A stretch of 14,185 nucleotides of DNA from Bacillota bacterium (GCA_023416275.1 JAEZIB010000026.1:1-14185); one strand, 5' to 3'. Counted from the first letter of the stretch, positions 1-7,211 are shown. The notes: a model not told the origin generated them from the sequence alone. Numbers and translations are program-made.

Positions 1-1962
1 GTTCTAAATGAAATATTTAGAGTTGCACATACAATTAAAGGCATGGCAGGCACAATGGGTTTTACAAAAATGACAAAATTGACCCATGATATGGAAAATG
101 TATTGCAAGCTATTAGAAATAATGAAATTAATGTTACGTCAGACCTTGTTGATGTTTTATTTAAGTGCCTTGATGCTCTAGAAAACTATGTAAGTACTAT
201 TGTTGCAACTAGTGGAGAAGGTGACAAGGAATATACTGACATTATGGCTGCACTAAAGTCTATTTTGGAAAATAAAGGTACTGTTAGCGCAACTCCTATG
301 AATACAAAGAGTAATGATAGCAAATCATCAAATGACAAAGCTAAATACATAACTGAAAAGCTTGAATTTGATGAATTTGAAAAAAGTGCAATAAATAAAG
401 CAATTGATATGGGAATGCATGCTGTTAAGATAACAGTTGCTCTTAATAAAGGCTGTTTGTTAAAGGCCGCTAGAGCGTTTGTTATATTCCAGACTTTAGA
501 GAAATATGGTGAGATTGTTAAAGCTCAACCAATTGTTCAGGACATAGAAGATGAGAAATTTGATTCTGAATTTACAGTTGTTGTTATTTCTAAAGAAAAT
601 GAACAGCTATTTTCTAATGAAATTAATTCAATTGCTGAAGTTGAGGAAGTATTAGTTAGTACGTTGAGCAAATTTAGTATGGATGCTACAGATGCAGAAG
701 AAGAGAAAAAATTAGAAGCAGAAGAGGCTGAAAAGCCAGAGAAAGTTGAAAAAGTAGCTGCAAAGGATGAGAATAATCATGAAGCTGCTAAGCAGAATGT
801 TTCTCACAAAAAGACTCAAAGAACAGTAAGAGTTGATATTGACAGGTTAGATGTATTGATGAATTTAGTTGGAGAATTAATAATAACTAAAACTAGATTA
901 GAGGAGTCCGATATTACTGCTAATCAGCAAGAGTATCGAGAAACTATAGAGTATCTTGAGAGGATAACTACAAATTTAAATGACGCTGTTATGAAAGTTA
1001 GAATGGTTCCTGTAGAAACAGTATTCAACAGGTTCCCAAGAATGGTTAGAGATATTGCAAAGGATTTGGGAAAAGACATTCAGTTAATAATGTCAGGTGA
1101 GGAAACAGAACTTGATAGAACAGTTATAGATGAGATTGGAGATCCACTAATTCACATGCTTAGAAATTCTTGTGACCATGGACTTGAATCTACCGAAAGA
1201 AGAAGAGAACTTGGAAAACCTGAAGTTGGTACAATAAACCTTACAGCTTATCAATCAGGAAACAATGTAATTATTGAGGTTTCAGATGACGGTTCGGGTA
1301 TAAACACTGAAAAGACCAAAGCGAAGGCTATTGAAAAGGGAATAATTACTAAAGAAGAAGCTTTGAGTATGACTCAACAAGAAGCAATAGATTTATTGTT
1401 CAGACCAAGCTTCAGTACTGCGGATAAGGTTACAGGCCTTTCAGGAAGAGGAGTTGGACTTGACGTAGTTAAGACTAAGATTGAGCAGGTTGGAGGAACA
1501 GTTGAGGTTGAGAGCCAGAAAAATAAAGGAAGCAGTTTCATAATTAAATTACCTCTAACACTTGCTATTTATCAGGCATTGCTTGTAAATGTAGGAAATG
1601 AGAAATATTTCATTCCTTTGGGTTCAATTTACCAAATATATAATTGGTCAGCAGATGAGGTTAAGACAGTTCAAGGACAGGAAATAATTCTTCTTAGAAA
1701 TATGGTTGTTCCAATTACAAGGCTTGCAGATACCTTGGATATTTCTGATGCAGATGCCAAGGACAAAAAGCAACTCAAGATAGTAATTGTCAGAAAAGGT
1801 GAAAAGTTAACAGGTCTGGTTGTAGATAGTGTTATTGGACAACAGGAAATTGTTATAAAATCACTAGGCAAGCTTTTGTCTGGAATAAAATATTTTGCTG
1901 GAGCAACAATTCTTGGTGACGGAAGTGTTGCACTAATAATTGATGTAAATTCAATAACTTAG
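1..1962 (+). CDS. cheA: chemotaxis histidine kinase CheA, 5'-truncated by the window edge
   Basis: CheA autophosphorylates at receptor arrays and passes phosphate to CheY and CheB. The frame is open to base 1, so the ATG at 43 is an internal Met: codons 1-20 read as the HPt core, with the phosphorylated His at visible codon 10 (HTIKGMAG). Visible order over 653 codons: rest of HPt (1 to about 70), linker, CheY-binding P2 (about 135-225), a Glu/Lys/Ala-rich linker (about 229-272), P3 dimerisation helices (about 276-330, LVGELIITKTRL), HATPase with N box (HMLRNSCDHG, Asn at about 389), G1 (DDGSG, about 429) and G2 (GRGVGL, about 483), then the CheW-like P5 domain to the end. All kinase motifs look intact. 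Only the first part of HPt is missing. It heads the cheA-W-C-D-sigD order. Identification is very secure. Confidence 0.97.
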   Translation, partial: VLNEIFRVAHTIKGMAGTMGFTKMTKLTHDMENVLQAIRNNEINVTSDLVDVLFKCLDALENYVSTIVATSGEGDKEYTDIMAALKSILENKGTVSATPMNTKSNDSKSSNDKAKYITEKLEFDEFEKSAINKAIDMGMHAVKITVALNKGCLLKAARAFVIFQTLEKYGEIVKAQPIVQDIEDEKFDSEFTVVVISKENEQLFSNEINSIAEVEEVLVSTLSKFSMDATDAEEEKKLEAEEAEKPEKVEKVAAKDENNHEAAKQNVSHKKTQRTVRVDIDRLDVLMNLVGELIITKTRLEESDITANQQEYRETIEYLERITTNLNDAVMKVRMVPVETVFNRFPRMVRDIAKDLGKDIQLIMSGEETELDRTVIDEIGDPLIHMLRNSCDHGLESTERRRELGKPEVGTINLTAYQSGNNVIIEVSDDGSGINTEKTKAKAIEKGIITKEEALSMTQQEAIDLLFRPSFSTADKVTGLSGRGVGLDVVKTKIEQVGGTVEVESQKNKGSSFIIKLPLTLAIYQALLVNVGNEKYFIPLGSIYQIYNWSADEVKTVQGQEIILLRNMVVPITRLADTLDISDADAKDKKQLKIVIVRKGEKLTGLVVDSVIGQQEIVIKSLGKLLSGIKYFAGATILGDGSVALIIDVNSIT

Positions 1963-2076
1963 TTGATAAATATATAGTTTATTAATGTTTTCTCCAAGGA
2001 AATCAAACTATTGTTTTACTCAAAAGAGAGTGTGGTTAGTTAAATTATTTTTGAGGATTCCGTAAATAGCCAGAGT

Positions 2077-2151
2077 ACCTCTATTGAGAATAGGTTTTCT
2101 ACTGAGGTTATTACAAATTTTTTGTGCCTAAAGTGGGCGTGGGAGGTTATT
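2077..2151 (+). promoter_or_regulatory. structured repeat leader of cheW (copy R0)
   Basis: This is the 3' part of the 189-bp cheA-cheW gap. It has the same architecture as the leader of fapA: ACCTCT (2077-2082), 7-nt loop, ATAGGT (2090-2095; one mismatch), then CTAC (2099-2102) that can pair with GTGG (2139-2142) just 5' of or overlapping the Shine-Dalgarno GGGAGGT (2141-2147). The last stretch GGCGTGGGAGGTTA is identical to the fapA leader. It may be a cis-regulatory RNA or a repeat-derived ribosome-binding region. The similarity is seen directly, but the function is inferred. Confidence 0.55.
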
Positions 2152-2598
2152 ATGTCAGATGAACAAGTTCATGAATTTGAAACAAAGCAATTTATCGTAT
2201 TTAGTTTAGGAGATGAACAATTTGGAATTGATTCACTTAAAATTACTACTATTGATAGAATGAAAGTAATAACAAGGGTTCCAAAAACTCCGAATTTTGT
2301 TAAGGGTGTAATAAATTTAAGGGGAGATATTATTCCAGTAATGGATTTGAGAGCTAAGTTCAATCTTCCGCCAACAGAAGAAACAGAAGAAACTAGAATT
2401 ATCATTCTTAAATTAGAAGAGATATCAATTGGTGTTGTTGTAGATCAAGTACTTCAAACAATTCAGTTAACCAGCGACTCTATAGAAAGTGCTTCGAGTT
2501 TGATAAATAGTGCAGATTCTGACTATATACTAGGTATTGGCAAGGTTGATGGAGAAATAGTAACTCTATTAAATTTCGAAAAGTTAGTAAAGCTTTGA
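2152..2598 (+). CDS. cheW: chemotaxis adaptor protein CheW
   Basis: CheW couples chemoreceptors to CheA in the cytoplasmic signalling array. The 148-residue product is one CheW-like beta-barrel domain of normal family length. It has the conserved core VKGVINLRGDIIPVMDLR (about residues 50-67), the following RIIIL strand and the VGVVVD-type segment (here IGVVVDQV, about 93-100). The ATG at 2152 is chosen over upstream in-frame codons because GGGAGGT at 2141-2147 is ideally spaced from it. An in-frame alternative start at 2122 would put the Shine-Dalgarno inside the gene. It lies downstream of cheA and 28 bp before cheC. Its leader belongs to the repeat family also found before fapA, so its translation may be controlled separately from cheA. 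Confidence 0.96.
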   Translation: MSDEQVHEFETKQFIVFSLGDEQFGIDSLKITTIDRMKVITRVPKTPNFVKGVINLRGDIIPVMDLRAKFNLPPTEETEETRIIILKLEEISIGVVVDQVLQTIQLTSDSIESASSLINSADSDYILGIGKVDGEIVTLLNFEKLVKL

Positions 2599-2626
2599 TT
2601 AAAATTTAAATATTGAGGTATAAGTA

Positions 2627-3247
2627 ATGACAATAAGTTTTGATGAATTAAACCATTTGCAATTAGATGTGCTTAAAGAAATAGGAAATATCGGTGCAGG
2701 TAATGCCGTTACATCTTTGGCAAAAATGTTAGATAAAAGAGTTGATATGGCAGTTCCAAAGGCTAATATATTAGGCTTTGATAAAGTTACCCAGATTTTG
2801 GGTGGGGAAGAAATGCTGGTTGTAGGTATATTACTAAATGTAGCTGGTGATATAAAAGGTAGTATGATGTTTACTATGGATATTCATGCTGCTAGACAAC
2901 TTGTAAATATACTATTTGGGAACAAAGTTTCATCAAGTCTAGAGTTTGATGAACTTGAATTATCAGCTCTTAAAGAAATTGGTAATATATTGACAGCGTC
3001 ATATTTATCAGCATTGGCAGGATTGACAAATCTCAAAATACTGCCCTCTGTACCAGAACTGGCTATTGATATGGCAGGAGCAATTTTAAGTGTACCTGCT
3101 ATTGAGTTTGGTAAGGTTGGTGATTCAGTTTTATATATAGAAACAGAATTTAGTGAGGGAATCACAAAAGTATTTGGGGACTTTCTATTAATACCGGATG
3201 TTGATTCATATGAGGTATTATTAAAAGCATTGGGAGTTATAGAATAA
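2627..3247 (+). CDS. cheC: CheY-P phosphatase CheC
   Basis: CheC dephosphorylates CheY-P and, bound to CheY-P, recruits CheD away from receptors. The 206-residue protein has both CheC active-site signatures ([D/S]-x3-E-x2-N-x22-P). Site 1 is Asp14, Glu18, Asn21 and Pro44, and site 2 is Ser113, Glu117, Asn120 and Pro143. The spacing is exact in both. This two-site form is typical of CheC, whereas CheX has a single site. A Shine-Dalgarno (GAGGT) lies near 2613 ahead of the ATG. The stop codon overlaps the cheD start by one base (TAATG), implying translational coupling of two proteins that bind each other. Confidence 0.96.
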   Translation: MTISFDELNHLQLDVLKEIGNIGAGNAVTSLAKMLDKRVDMAVPKANILGFDKVTQILGGEEMLVVGILLNVAGDIKGSMMFTMDIHAARQLVNILFGNKVSSSLEFDELELSALKEIGNILTASYLSALAGLTNLKILPSVPELAIDMAGAILSVPAIEFGKVGDSVLYIETEFSEGITKVFGDFLLIPDVDSYEVLLKALGVIE

Positions 3248-3741
3248 TGGATATTGATATTGATGTAGTTAAAGTAGGTATGGCTGACTTAAATTCAGCA
3301 CTTCATCCATGTATGATTACAACACTTGGACTTGGTTCTTGTGTTGGAGTTGCATTGTATGATCCCAAAACAAGAATAAGTGGTTTAGCTCATGTAATGC
3401 TGCCCAGCAGTGAGCAGGCAAAAAATAATAGTAATATTGCAAAATTTGCTGACACAGCTATTGTAAAACTTGTAGATGATATGGTAAAATTGGGAGCAAA
3501 AAGGGAAAGAATTGTAGCAAAGCTTGCTGGTGGGGCTCAAATGTTTGTATTTAATGGTGGATCTGATTTAATGAGGATTGGCTATAGAAATGTTGTTGCC
3601 TCTAAAGATAAATTAGCTGAGTTGAATATTCCAATAATTTCTGAAGATACTGGAGGGAATTATGGGAGAACTATTGAGCTTTATTCCGATGATGGTAGAC
3701 TAATGATTAAGACAATTGGCTTTGGTATTAAGCAACTATAA
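3247..3741 (+). CDS. cheD: chemoreceptor glutamine deamidase CheD
   Basis: CheD hydrolyses specific glutamines of chemoreceptors to glutamate in the cytoplasm and binds CheC. The 164-residue product has the family core TTLGLGSCVGVALYD and GLAHVMLP. The catalytic residues are seen as Cys32, His49 and Thr26, in the same spacing as the Thermotoga CheD triad (Thr21, Cys27, His44). The ATG sits in the TAATG overlap with cheC, with no separate strong Shine-Dalgarno, so coupling is likely. A gap of about 100 bp with no clear terminator follows before the next gene. Confidence 0.96.
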   Translation: MDIDIDVVKVGMADLNSALHPCMITTLGLGSCVGVALYDPKTRISGLAHVMLPSSEQAKNNSNIAKFADTAIVKLVDDMVKLGAKRERIVAKLAGGAQMFVFNGGSDLMRIGYRNVVASKDKLAELNIPIISEDTGGNYGRTIELYSDDGRLMIKTIGFGIKQL

Positions 3742-3845
3742 TTTTATAGATAATGATAGACAGCCAACTTGAATTGTTTGTTTATTAACTAAAGAAAAGA
3801 TGTAATTATTTTTTACTTGATAGTTTAACGACGAAAGAGGTAAGA

Positions 3846-4223
3846 ATGGAGACAATAATGAAAATCCCTTTTCTACTAGCTATTTTGGCATCTATTGTAA
3901 CAGGTGCTATAAGTATAGTTAATAATGCTGGAACTAATAAAACATGTGTTAGAATGATTTTAGCTATGATAATTTTTTATATCATAGGTTTACTGGTTAG
4001 TAAAACAATATCAAATATTGTTGAAGAGCAAAATAAGCAGAAACTTGAAGCTGAAAAAAAGATTCTGGAAGAAGAAATGTTAGAAAAGGCAAAGGTTTCT
4101 GCAAAGGTAAAAAAGGCTGCACATTTAGGAAATGCGCTTGATTTAACTACGGAGGAAGAAATTGATGATGGCTTTACTCCATTTGACTTATCACAAGCAG
4201 TTAAAACAAAGATGAAGGAATAA
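3846..4223 (+). CDS. small membrane protein of the che operon, function unknown
   Basis: I do not recognise a characterised family. The 125-residue product has two predicted transmembrane helices (about 7-25 and 36-54) joined by a short loop. A charged Glu/Lys-rich coiled-coil (about 58-92) and an acidic C-terminal tail (TTEEEIDDGF) follow. The C-terminal two-thirds would be cytoplasmic if both ends face inside. AGAGG at 3836-3840 supports the ATG at 3846. An ATG at 3858, preceded by GGAGA, is an equally possible start and would remove four residues. Its place between cheD and sigD, 24 bp before sigD, suggests co-transcription and perhaps a motility-related role, which is inference from position only. 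Confidence 0.8.
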   Translation: METIMKIPFLLAILASIVTGAISIVNNAGTNKTCVRMILAMIIFYIIGLLVSKTISNIVEEQNKQKLEAEKKILEEEMLEKAKVSAKVKKAAHLGNALDLTTEEEIDDGFTPFDLSQAVKTKMKE

Positions 4224-4247
4224 TACAATAAGCATTGGGGGATTTAC

Positions 4248-5012
4248 ATGCCAGGTGTAAATAATAATCAGCTTTGGAAACAATATACACAAACTAGAGA
4301 TCCAGCTTTAAAGGATGAGCTTATAGTTCAGTATGCATATCTAATTAAATATGTAGCAGGAAGACTAAGCATATACTTTGGATCAAATGTTGAATTTGAT
4401 GATTTGGTTGGTTATGGAGCATTTGGGCTTATTGATGCTATAGAAAAATTCGACATTTCGAAAGGTGTTAAGTTTGAAACTTATGCTTCTTTTAGAATAA
4501 GAGGCTCTATTATAGATAGTATTCGTGATTTGGATTGGGTTCCAAGGTCATTAAGACAAAAAAACAAGGAACTTGAAAAAGTTTATGCCGAAGTAGAAAA
4601 TGAAGTTGGTCATTCAGCTACAGATAAAGAAGTTGCTGATAAAATGGGTATAAGCATGGAAGATTTTTATAAGCTTTTGAATGATGTCAATGTGTCATCA
4701 ATGATGTCTCTAGAAGAATTTATGGAACAGAACTATGAAAGAGGTTTAGAGATTATAAGTGACAGTACTGACGATAAACCAGAAGCGGCGTTAGAGAATG
4801 TTGAAATAAAAGAAATACTTATAGACGCCATTGATAAATTGCCTGAAAAGGAAAAGTCGGTAATTACATTTTATTATTTTGAAGAATTAACTTTAAAAGA
4901 AATAAGTGCAATAATGAATGTTACAGAATCCAGAATTTCTCAGTTGCACACTAAGGCTTTACTGAGAATGCGTGGTAAATTATTTAGACATAGAATTATG
5001 CTGGAATCCTAG
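4248..5012 (+). CDS. sigD: FliA/WhiG-family RNA polymerase sigma factor SigD (sigma-28)
   Basis: This alternative sigma factor directs RNA polymerase to late flagellar, chemotaxis and autolysin genes. The 254-residue product shows sigma-2 (about 22-95, with EFDDLVGYGAFGLIDAIEKF and the core-binding/-10 region FETYASFRIRGSIIDSIRD), the FliA-typical LDWVPRSLR, sigma-3 (about 100-145) and sigma-4 with its helix-turn-helix (about 195-245, LTLKEISAIMNVTESRISQL). Length and motif order match SigD/FliA. Sigma-B/F types differ in the linker. A strong Shine-Dalgarno (GGGGGA) precedes the ATG. The position after cheD reproduces the Bacillus order. No anti-sigma FlgM gene is in the window. The last base of the stop codon is the first base of a palindromic element. 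Confidence 0.95.
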   Translation: MPGVNNNQLWKQYTQTRDPALKDELIVQYAYLIKYVAGRLSIYFGSNVEFDDLVGYGAFGLIDAIEKFDISKGVKFETYASFRIRGSIIDSIRDLDWVPRSLRQKNKELEKVYAEVENEVGHSATDKEVADKMGISMEDFYKLLNDVNVSSMMSLEEFMEQNYERGLEIISDSTDDKPEAALENVEIKEILIDAIDKLPEKEKSVITFYYFEELTLKEISAIMNVTESRISQLHTKALLRMRGKLFRHRIMLES

Positions 5013-5033
5013 CTCGAAACAAAGTCTGTGCTA

Positions 5034-5087
5034 ACACGATAGTTTCATTATATATTAAGCCGAAGGTAGGGGTGTGAGGTTAGCTTG
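5034..5087 (+). repeat. orphan leader repeat copy R1
   Basis: This is the first of three copies between sigD and fapA. It shares the segment TAGTTTCATTATATATTA followed by GCCGAAGGT and GAGGTTA. It lacks the upstream ACCTCT hairpin. ACAC (5034-5037) can pair with GTGT (5072-5075), replacing the CCAC/GTGG pair of the other copies. GAGG is followed by TTG at 5085 and a 27-codon frame ending at 5168, which runs through the terminator-like hairpin and is probably not a real gene. Confidence 0.6.
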
Positions 5088-5136
5088 AGAAATGCGAAGT
5101 TTACATTTCGTGCAATCATGGTTCTCTTCGTATATC

Positions 5137-5157
5137 AAAAAGCTGCAAGCAGTTTTT
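5137..5157 (+). terminator. possible rho-independent terminator after sigD
   Basis: Stem CTGC (5143-5146)/GCAG (5149-5152) is extended by AAAAA/TTTTT around a bulged G, and the T run (5153-5157) ends the hairpin. The GC core is only 4 bp, so it is a weak or partial terminator. It would separate the che-sigD transcript from fapA. Confidence 0.45.
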
Positions 5158-5229
5158 GTGGATTTTGAAAATCCTTTGTACGAACATAGTGTGTTTTCGA
5201 GCCACAAAACTACAATTGAGTTTTTAAAG

Positions 5230-5329
5230 TAGAACTGTCAAAAAAGGAGTTCTACCTCTACGAAGCAGAGGTTTCCACTGATAGTTTCATTATATATTAT
5301 ACCGAAGGTTGACGTGGGAGGTTAGCTTG
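5230..5329 (+). repeat. orphan leader repeat copy R2 with preceding hairpin
   Basis: A hairpin TAGAACT (5230-5236)/AGTTCTA (5248-5254) abuts the leader repeat: ACCTCT (5254-5259), 7-nt loop, AGAGGT (5267-5272), CCAC (5275-5278), the AT-rich spacer shared with R1 and R3, then GTGG (5314-5317) and GGGAGGT. ATG is replaced by GCTTG. The TTG at 5327 opens a 44-codon frame that ends at 5461, overlapping the start of fapA, with no resemblance to a known protein. R2 and R3 lie 113 bp apart as an imperfect tandem duplication. Confidence 0.6.
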
Positions 5330-5365
5330 AAAGATTGTGGAACGTATGATGTTAAAATATTGCGT

Positions 5366-5439
5366 ACCTCTGCGAGCAAGAGGTTATCCACTGATAGTTT
5401 CATTATATATTATGCCGAAGGTTGGCGTGGGAGGTTAAT
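5366..5439 (+). promoter_or_regulatory. structured repeat leader of fapA (copy R3)
   Basis: ACCTCT (5366-5371) and AGAGGT (5379-5384) form a perfect 6-bp stem with a 7-nt loop. CCAC (5388-5391) can pair with GTGG (5427-5430), which overlaps the Shine-Dalgarno GGGAGGT. The 5' hairpin arm ACCTC is also complementary to GAGGT of the Shine-Dalgarno, so two exclusive folds are possible. TAGT (5395-5398), 15 nt, then GCCGAAGG loosely resembles a sigma-D promoter (TAAA-N15-GCCGATAA). Promoter and RNA-switch readings are both open. Confidence 0.55.
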
Positions 5440-6831
5440 ATGGCAGAACAGGAAGACTTAAAGATACTAGTAAGTATTTCACCTGATGAGTTAAAAGCTT
5501 ATATTACACTATATAAGGGTGACGGGGACATTAAAGTAAGCAAGGATGAAATGCTTAGAGCGCTTGCACTTCAAAAAGTTATCTTCGGTATTAATGAAAA
5601 AGTTATAGAACAATATGCTGAGAATCCTATGTATAATGAACCATTTTGTGTAGCCGAAGGTACTGCACCGCAAAATGGCAAAAATGGTGAAGTAAAATAT
5701 CTCTTTAATACTACAGTCAGCAAAACACCAACATTGTTGGAGGATGGAAGGATTAACTATAGAGAATTAAATCTTATTCAAACAGTACAAAAAGGACAGA
5801 TTCTTTGTACTCTTGAGCCTGCAATAATGGGTATCAATGGAATGACTGTTAAAGGAAAAGTTTTAATTGGAGTTAATGGAAAACCTGCTGTATTGCCAAG
5901 AGGAAAGAATGTAGCTATTTCTGAAGATGGAAAGTCGTTATATGCTACAACTGACGGTGAAGTTGAATATTTGGATGCTACAAAGGTTAGTGTTTATACT
6001 AATCATGAAGTTCCGGCAGATGTAGATAATTCTACTGGAAATATCAATTTTGTAGGCAGTGTAATAATTAAAGGAAATGTATTATCAGGATTTACAGTTG
6101 AAGCTGGAGGCAATGTTGAGGTGTATGGTGTTGTTGAAGGCGCTACAATTAAAGCTGGTGGAAATATAATCCTCAGAAGAGGTATGCAGGGAATGGGAAA
6201 GGGAACACTTATTGCCGGTGGTGATATTGTTGCCAGATATATAGAATATTGCAATGTAGAAGCAAAAAATAATATACAATCTGAAGCAGTTCTTCATAGT
6301 AATGTAAAGTGTGGAAATAAACTGGAATTAACTGGAAGAAAAGGATTGCTTGTTGGTGGTACCTGTAAAGTGGGTAAAATTATTATTGCAAAAGTAATTG
6401 GTTCACATATGGCAACACCTACAGATCTCGAAGTTGGTATTGACCCAACTGTAAGAGAGGATTATAAAAAAGCGAAAGATGAAATGGTATCAAATGAAAG
6501 TGACATAAAAAAAGCTGATCAAGCAATAGTTTTATTGAAAAAGCTTGAAGCTGCGGGTGCACTTACACCTGATAAGCAAGAAATATTAACAAAAAGCTTA
6601 AGAACAAAAATTTACCTATCATCTCGATTAGAAGAACTAAAGAGAGAAATTGAAGGTTTAGAAGAAAAACTTAAACAGGATGGCGATGGAAAGATTCGTG
6701 GAACTAGCTTTATATATCCTGGAGTAAAGGTAACTATTGGAACTTGTGTTATGTATGTAAAGGAAAATCTTCAATATTGTACTTTGTACAGAGATGGTGC
6801 AGATATACGTGTTGGAGCAATTGACAAATAG
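5440..6831 (+). CDS. fapA: FapA-family (DUF342) flagellar assembly/polymer-like protein
   Basis: The protein belongs to the FapA/DUF342 family, which is often encoded near motility genes. Its biochemical role is poorly defined, although Vibrio FapA was linked to flagellation. The 463-residue product has an N-terminal alpha/beta domain (about 1-190), then a Gly/Val-rich right-handed beta-helix (about 195-325, with repeats such as GNVEVYGVVEGATIKAGGNI), a coiled-coil (about 340-412) and a short beta C-terminus. This order is diagnostic of the family. The ATG at 5440 is chosen because GGGAGGT lies 5 nt upstream. An in-frame TTG at 5422 would put the Shine-Dalgarno inside the gene. It is the first gene after the repeat-rich gap and is likely co-transcribed with the next gene, 30 bp downstream. 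Confidence 0.9.
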   Translation: MAEQEDLKILVSISPDELKAYITLYKGDGDIKVSKDEMLRALALQKVIFGINEKVIEQYAENPMYNEPFCVAEGTAPQNGKNGEVKYLFNTTVSKTPTLLEDGRINYRELNLIQTVQKGQILCTLEPAIMGINGMTVKGKVLIGVNGKPAVLPRGKNVAISEDGKSLYATTDGEVEYLDATKVSVYTNHEVPADVDNSTGNINFVGSVIIKGNVLSGFTVEAGGNVEVYGVVEGATIKAGGNIILRRGMQGMGKGTLIAGGDIVARYIEYCNVEAKNNIQSEAVLHSNVKCGNKLELTGRKGLLVGGTCKVGKIIIAKVIGSHMATPTDLEVGIDPTVREDYKKAKDEMVSNESDIKKADQAIVLLKKLEAAGALTPDKQEILTKSLRTKIYLSSRLEELKREIEGLEEKLKQDGDGKIRGTSFIYPGVKVTIGTCVMYVKENLQYCTLYRDGADIRVGAIDK

Positions 6832-6861
6832 GTTATAGTCTATTGGATAGGGGGCGGTCAG

Positions 6862-7146
6862 ATGTCAATCAGGCCTGTGGATTTTCAGGTAATGTATCCC
6901 AAATCATCTGAATTAGCAAAAACATATAGTGACGAGACAAACAAAAATCAAGCTATAAATCAGCAGTTAGCTGAGCAAAATAGAGAAAGAATAGATAATA
7001 ACTTAAAACAAGTTGTTGCACGTGAAAATGTTCATGGAGGACGAGTGGAACAAAAGGAAGAAAACGATAAATCAAAGCAGCAGAAGGAAAAAAAGAAAAA
7101 ACAAAAAAAATCAGAGGGTATGCCAACTATTGATATCAAGATATAG
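6862..7146 (+). CDS. small Lys/Glu-rich conserved-type protein next to fapA, function unknown
   Basis: The 94-residue protein starts with MSIRPVDFQVMYPKSSELAK, followed by a Gln/Asn/Glu-rich helical stretch (about 28-55) and a highly basic low-complexity tract (about 70-85, KEKKKKQKKSEG). It ends in a hydrophobic strand (MPTIDIKI). From memory, short proteins with an N-terminal RPxDxQVM-like motif occur beside fapA in other clostridia, but I cannot verify this here. The Shine-Dalgarno AGGGGG is well spaced from the ATG. It is soluble, with no signal peptide or membrane helix, and largely disordered. Its position suggests a motility link. No function can be assigned. Confidence 0.8.
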   Translation: MSIRPVDFQVMYPKSSELAKTYSDETNKNQAINQQLAEQNRERIDNNLKQVVARENVHGGRVEQKEENDKSKQQKEKKKKQKKSEGMPTIDIKI

Positions 7147-7178
7147 TTTTATGGGGGAGTTCTCTTTAATACATAGCG

Positions 7179-7211
7179 TGGGGTTATAGGATTTAATAAC
7201 TTTTAACCCCA
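7179..7211 (+). terminator. hairpin after the small Lys-rich gene, possible weak terminator
   Basis: TGGGGTTA (7179-7186) pairs perfectly with TAACCCCA (7204-7211) around a 17-nt loop. GTTAT/ATAAC can form a competing inner hairpin. Only a short T run (TTTA) follows, so termination would be partial. It may instead be a processing or attenuation structure in the 135-bp gap before the next gene. Confidence 0.4.

Larger units (their letters stand above)
5012..5202. repeat. nested palindromic intergenic element starting at the sigD stop codon
   Basis: Outer arms GCTCGAAA (5012-5019) and TTTCGAGC (5195-5202) are perfect inverted repeats. Inside are nested pairs GAAATG/CATTTC (5089-5094, 5104-5109) and TTCGTA/TACGAA (5127-5132, 5179-5184). 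These enclose a terminator-like hairpin (5137-5157) and a GGATTT/AAATCC hairpin (5160-5174). The layout suggests a non-coding mobile or dispersed repeat, but I see no target duplication. A similar outer motif (ACTCGAAAG/CTTTCGAGT) recurs at 13519-13560. Confidence 0.55.

Noticed and set aside
43..45. ATG at 43 as the cheA start
   Set aside because: The reading frame is open to base 1 and codons upstream encode the HPt phosphorylation site, so the true start lies before the window.
3810..3848. Degenerate fifth copy of the leader repeat before the small membrane gene
   Set aside because: Only short matches (TGATAGTTT, CGAAAGAGGT) with no hairpin or paired arms, too little to claim homology.
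5395..5421. Firm sigma-D promoter before fapA (TAGT-N15-GCCGAAGG)
   Set aside because: Only about five of eight -10 bases match and the cheW copy does not keep the pattern. The bases may be kept for RNA structure or ribosome binding instead.
5013..5439. CRISPR array in the repeat-rich gap
   Set aside because: Copies are only three, long, structured and unevenly spaced (242 and 113 bp), and there are no cas genes.
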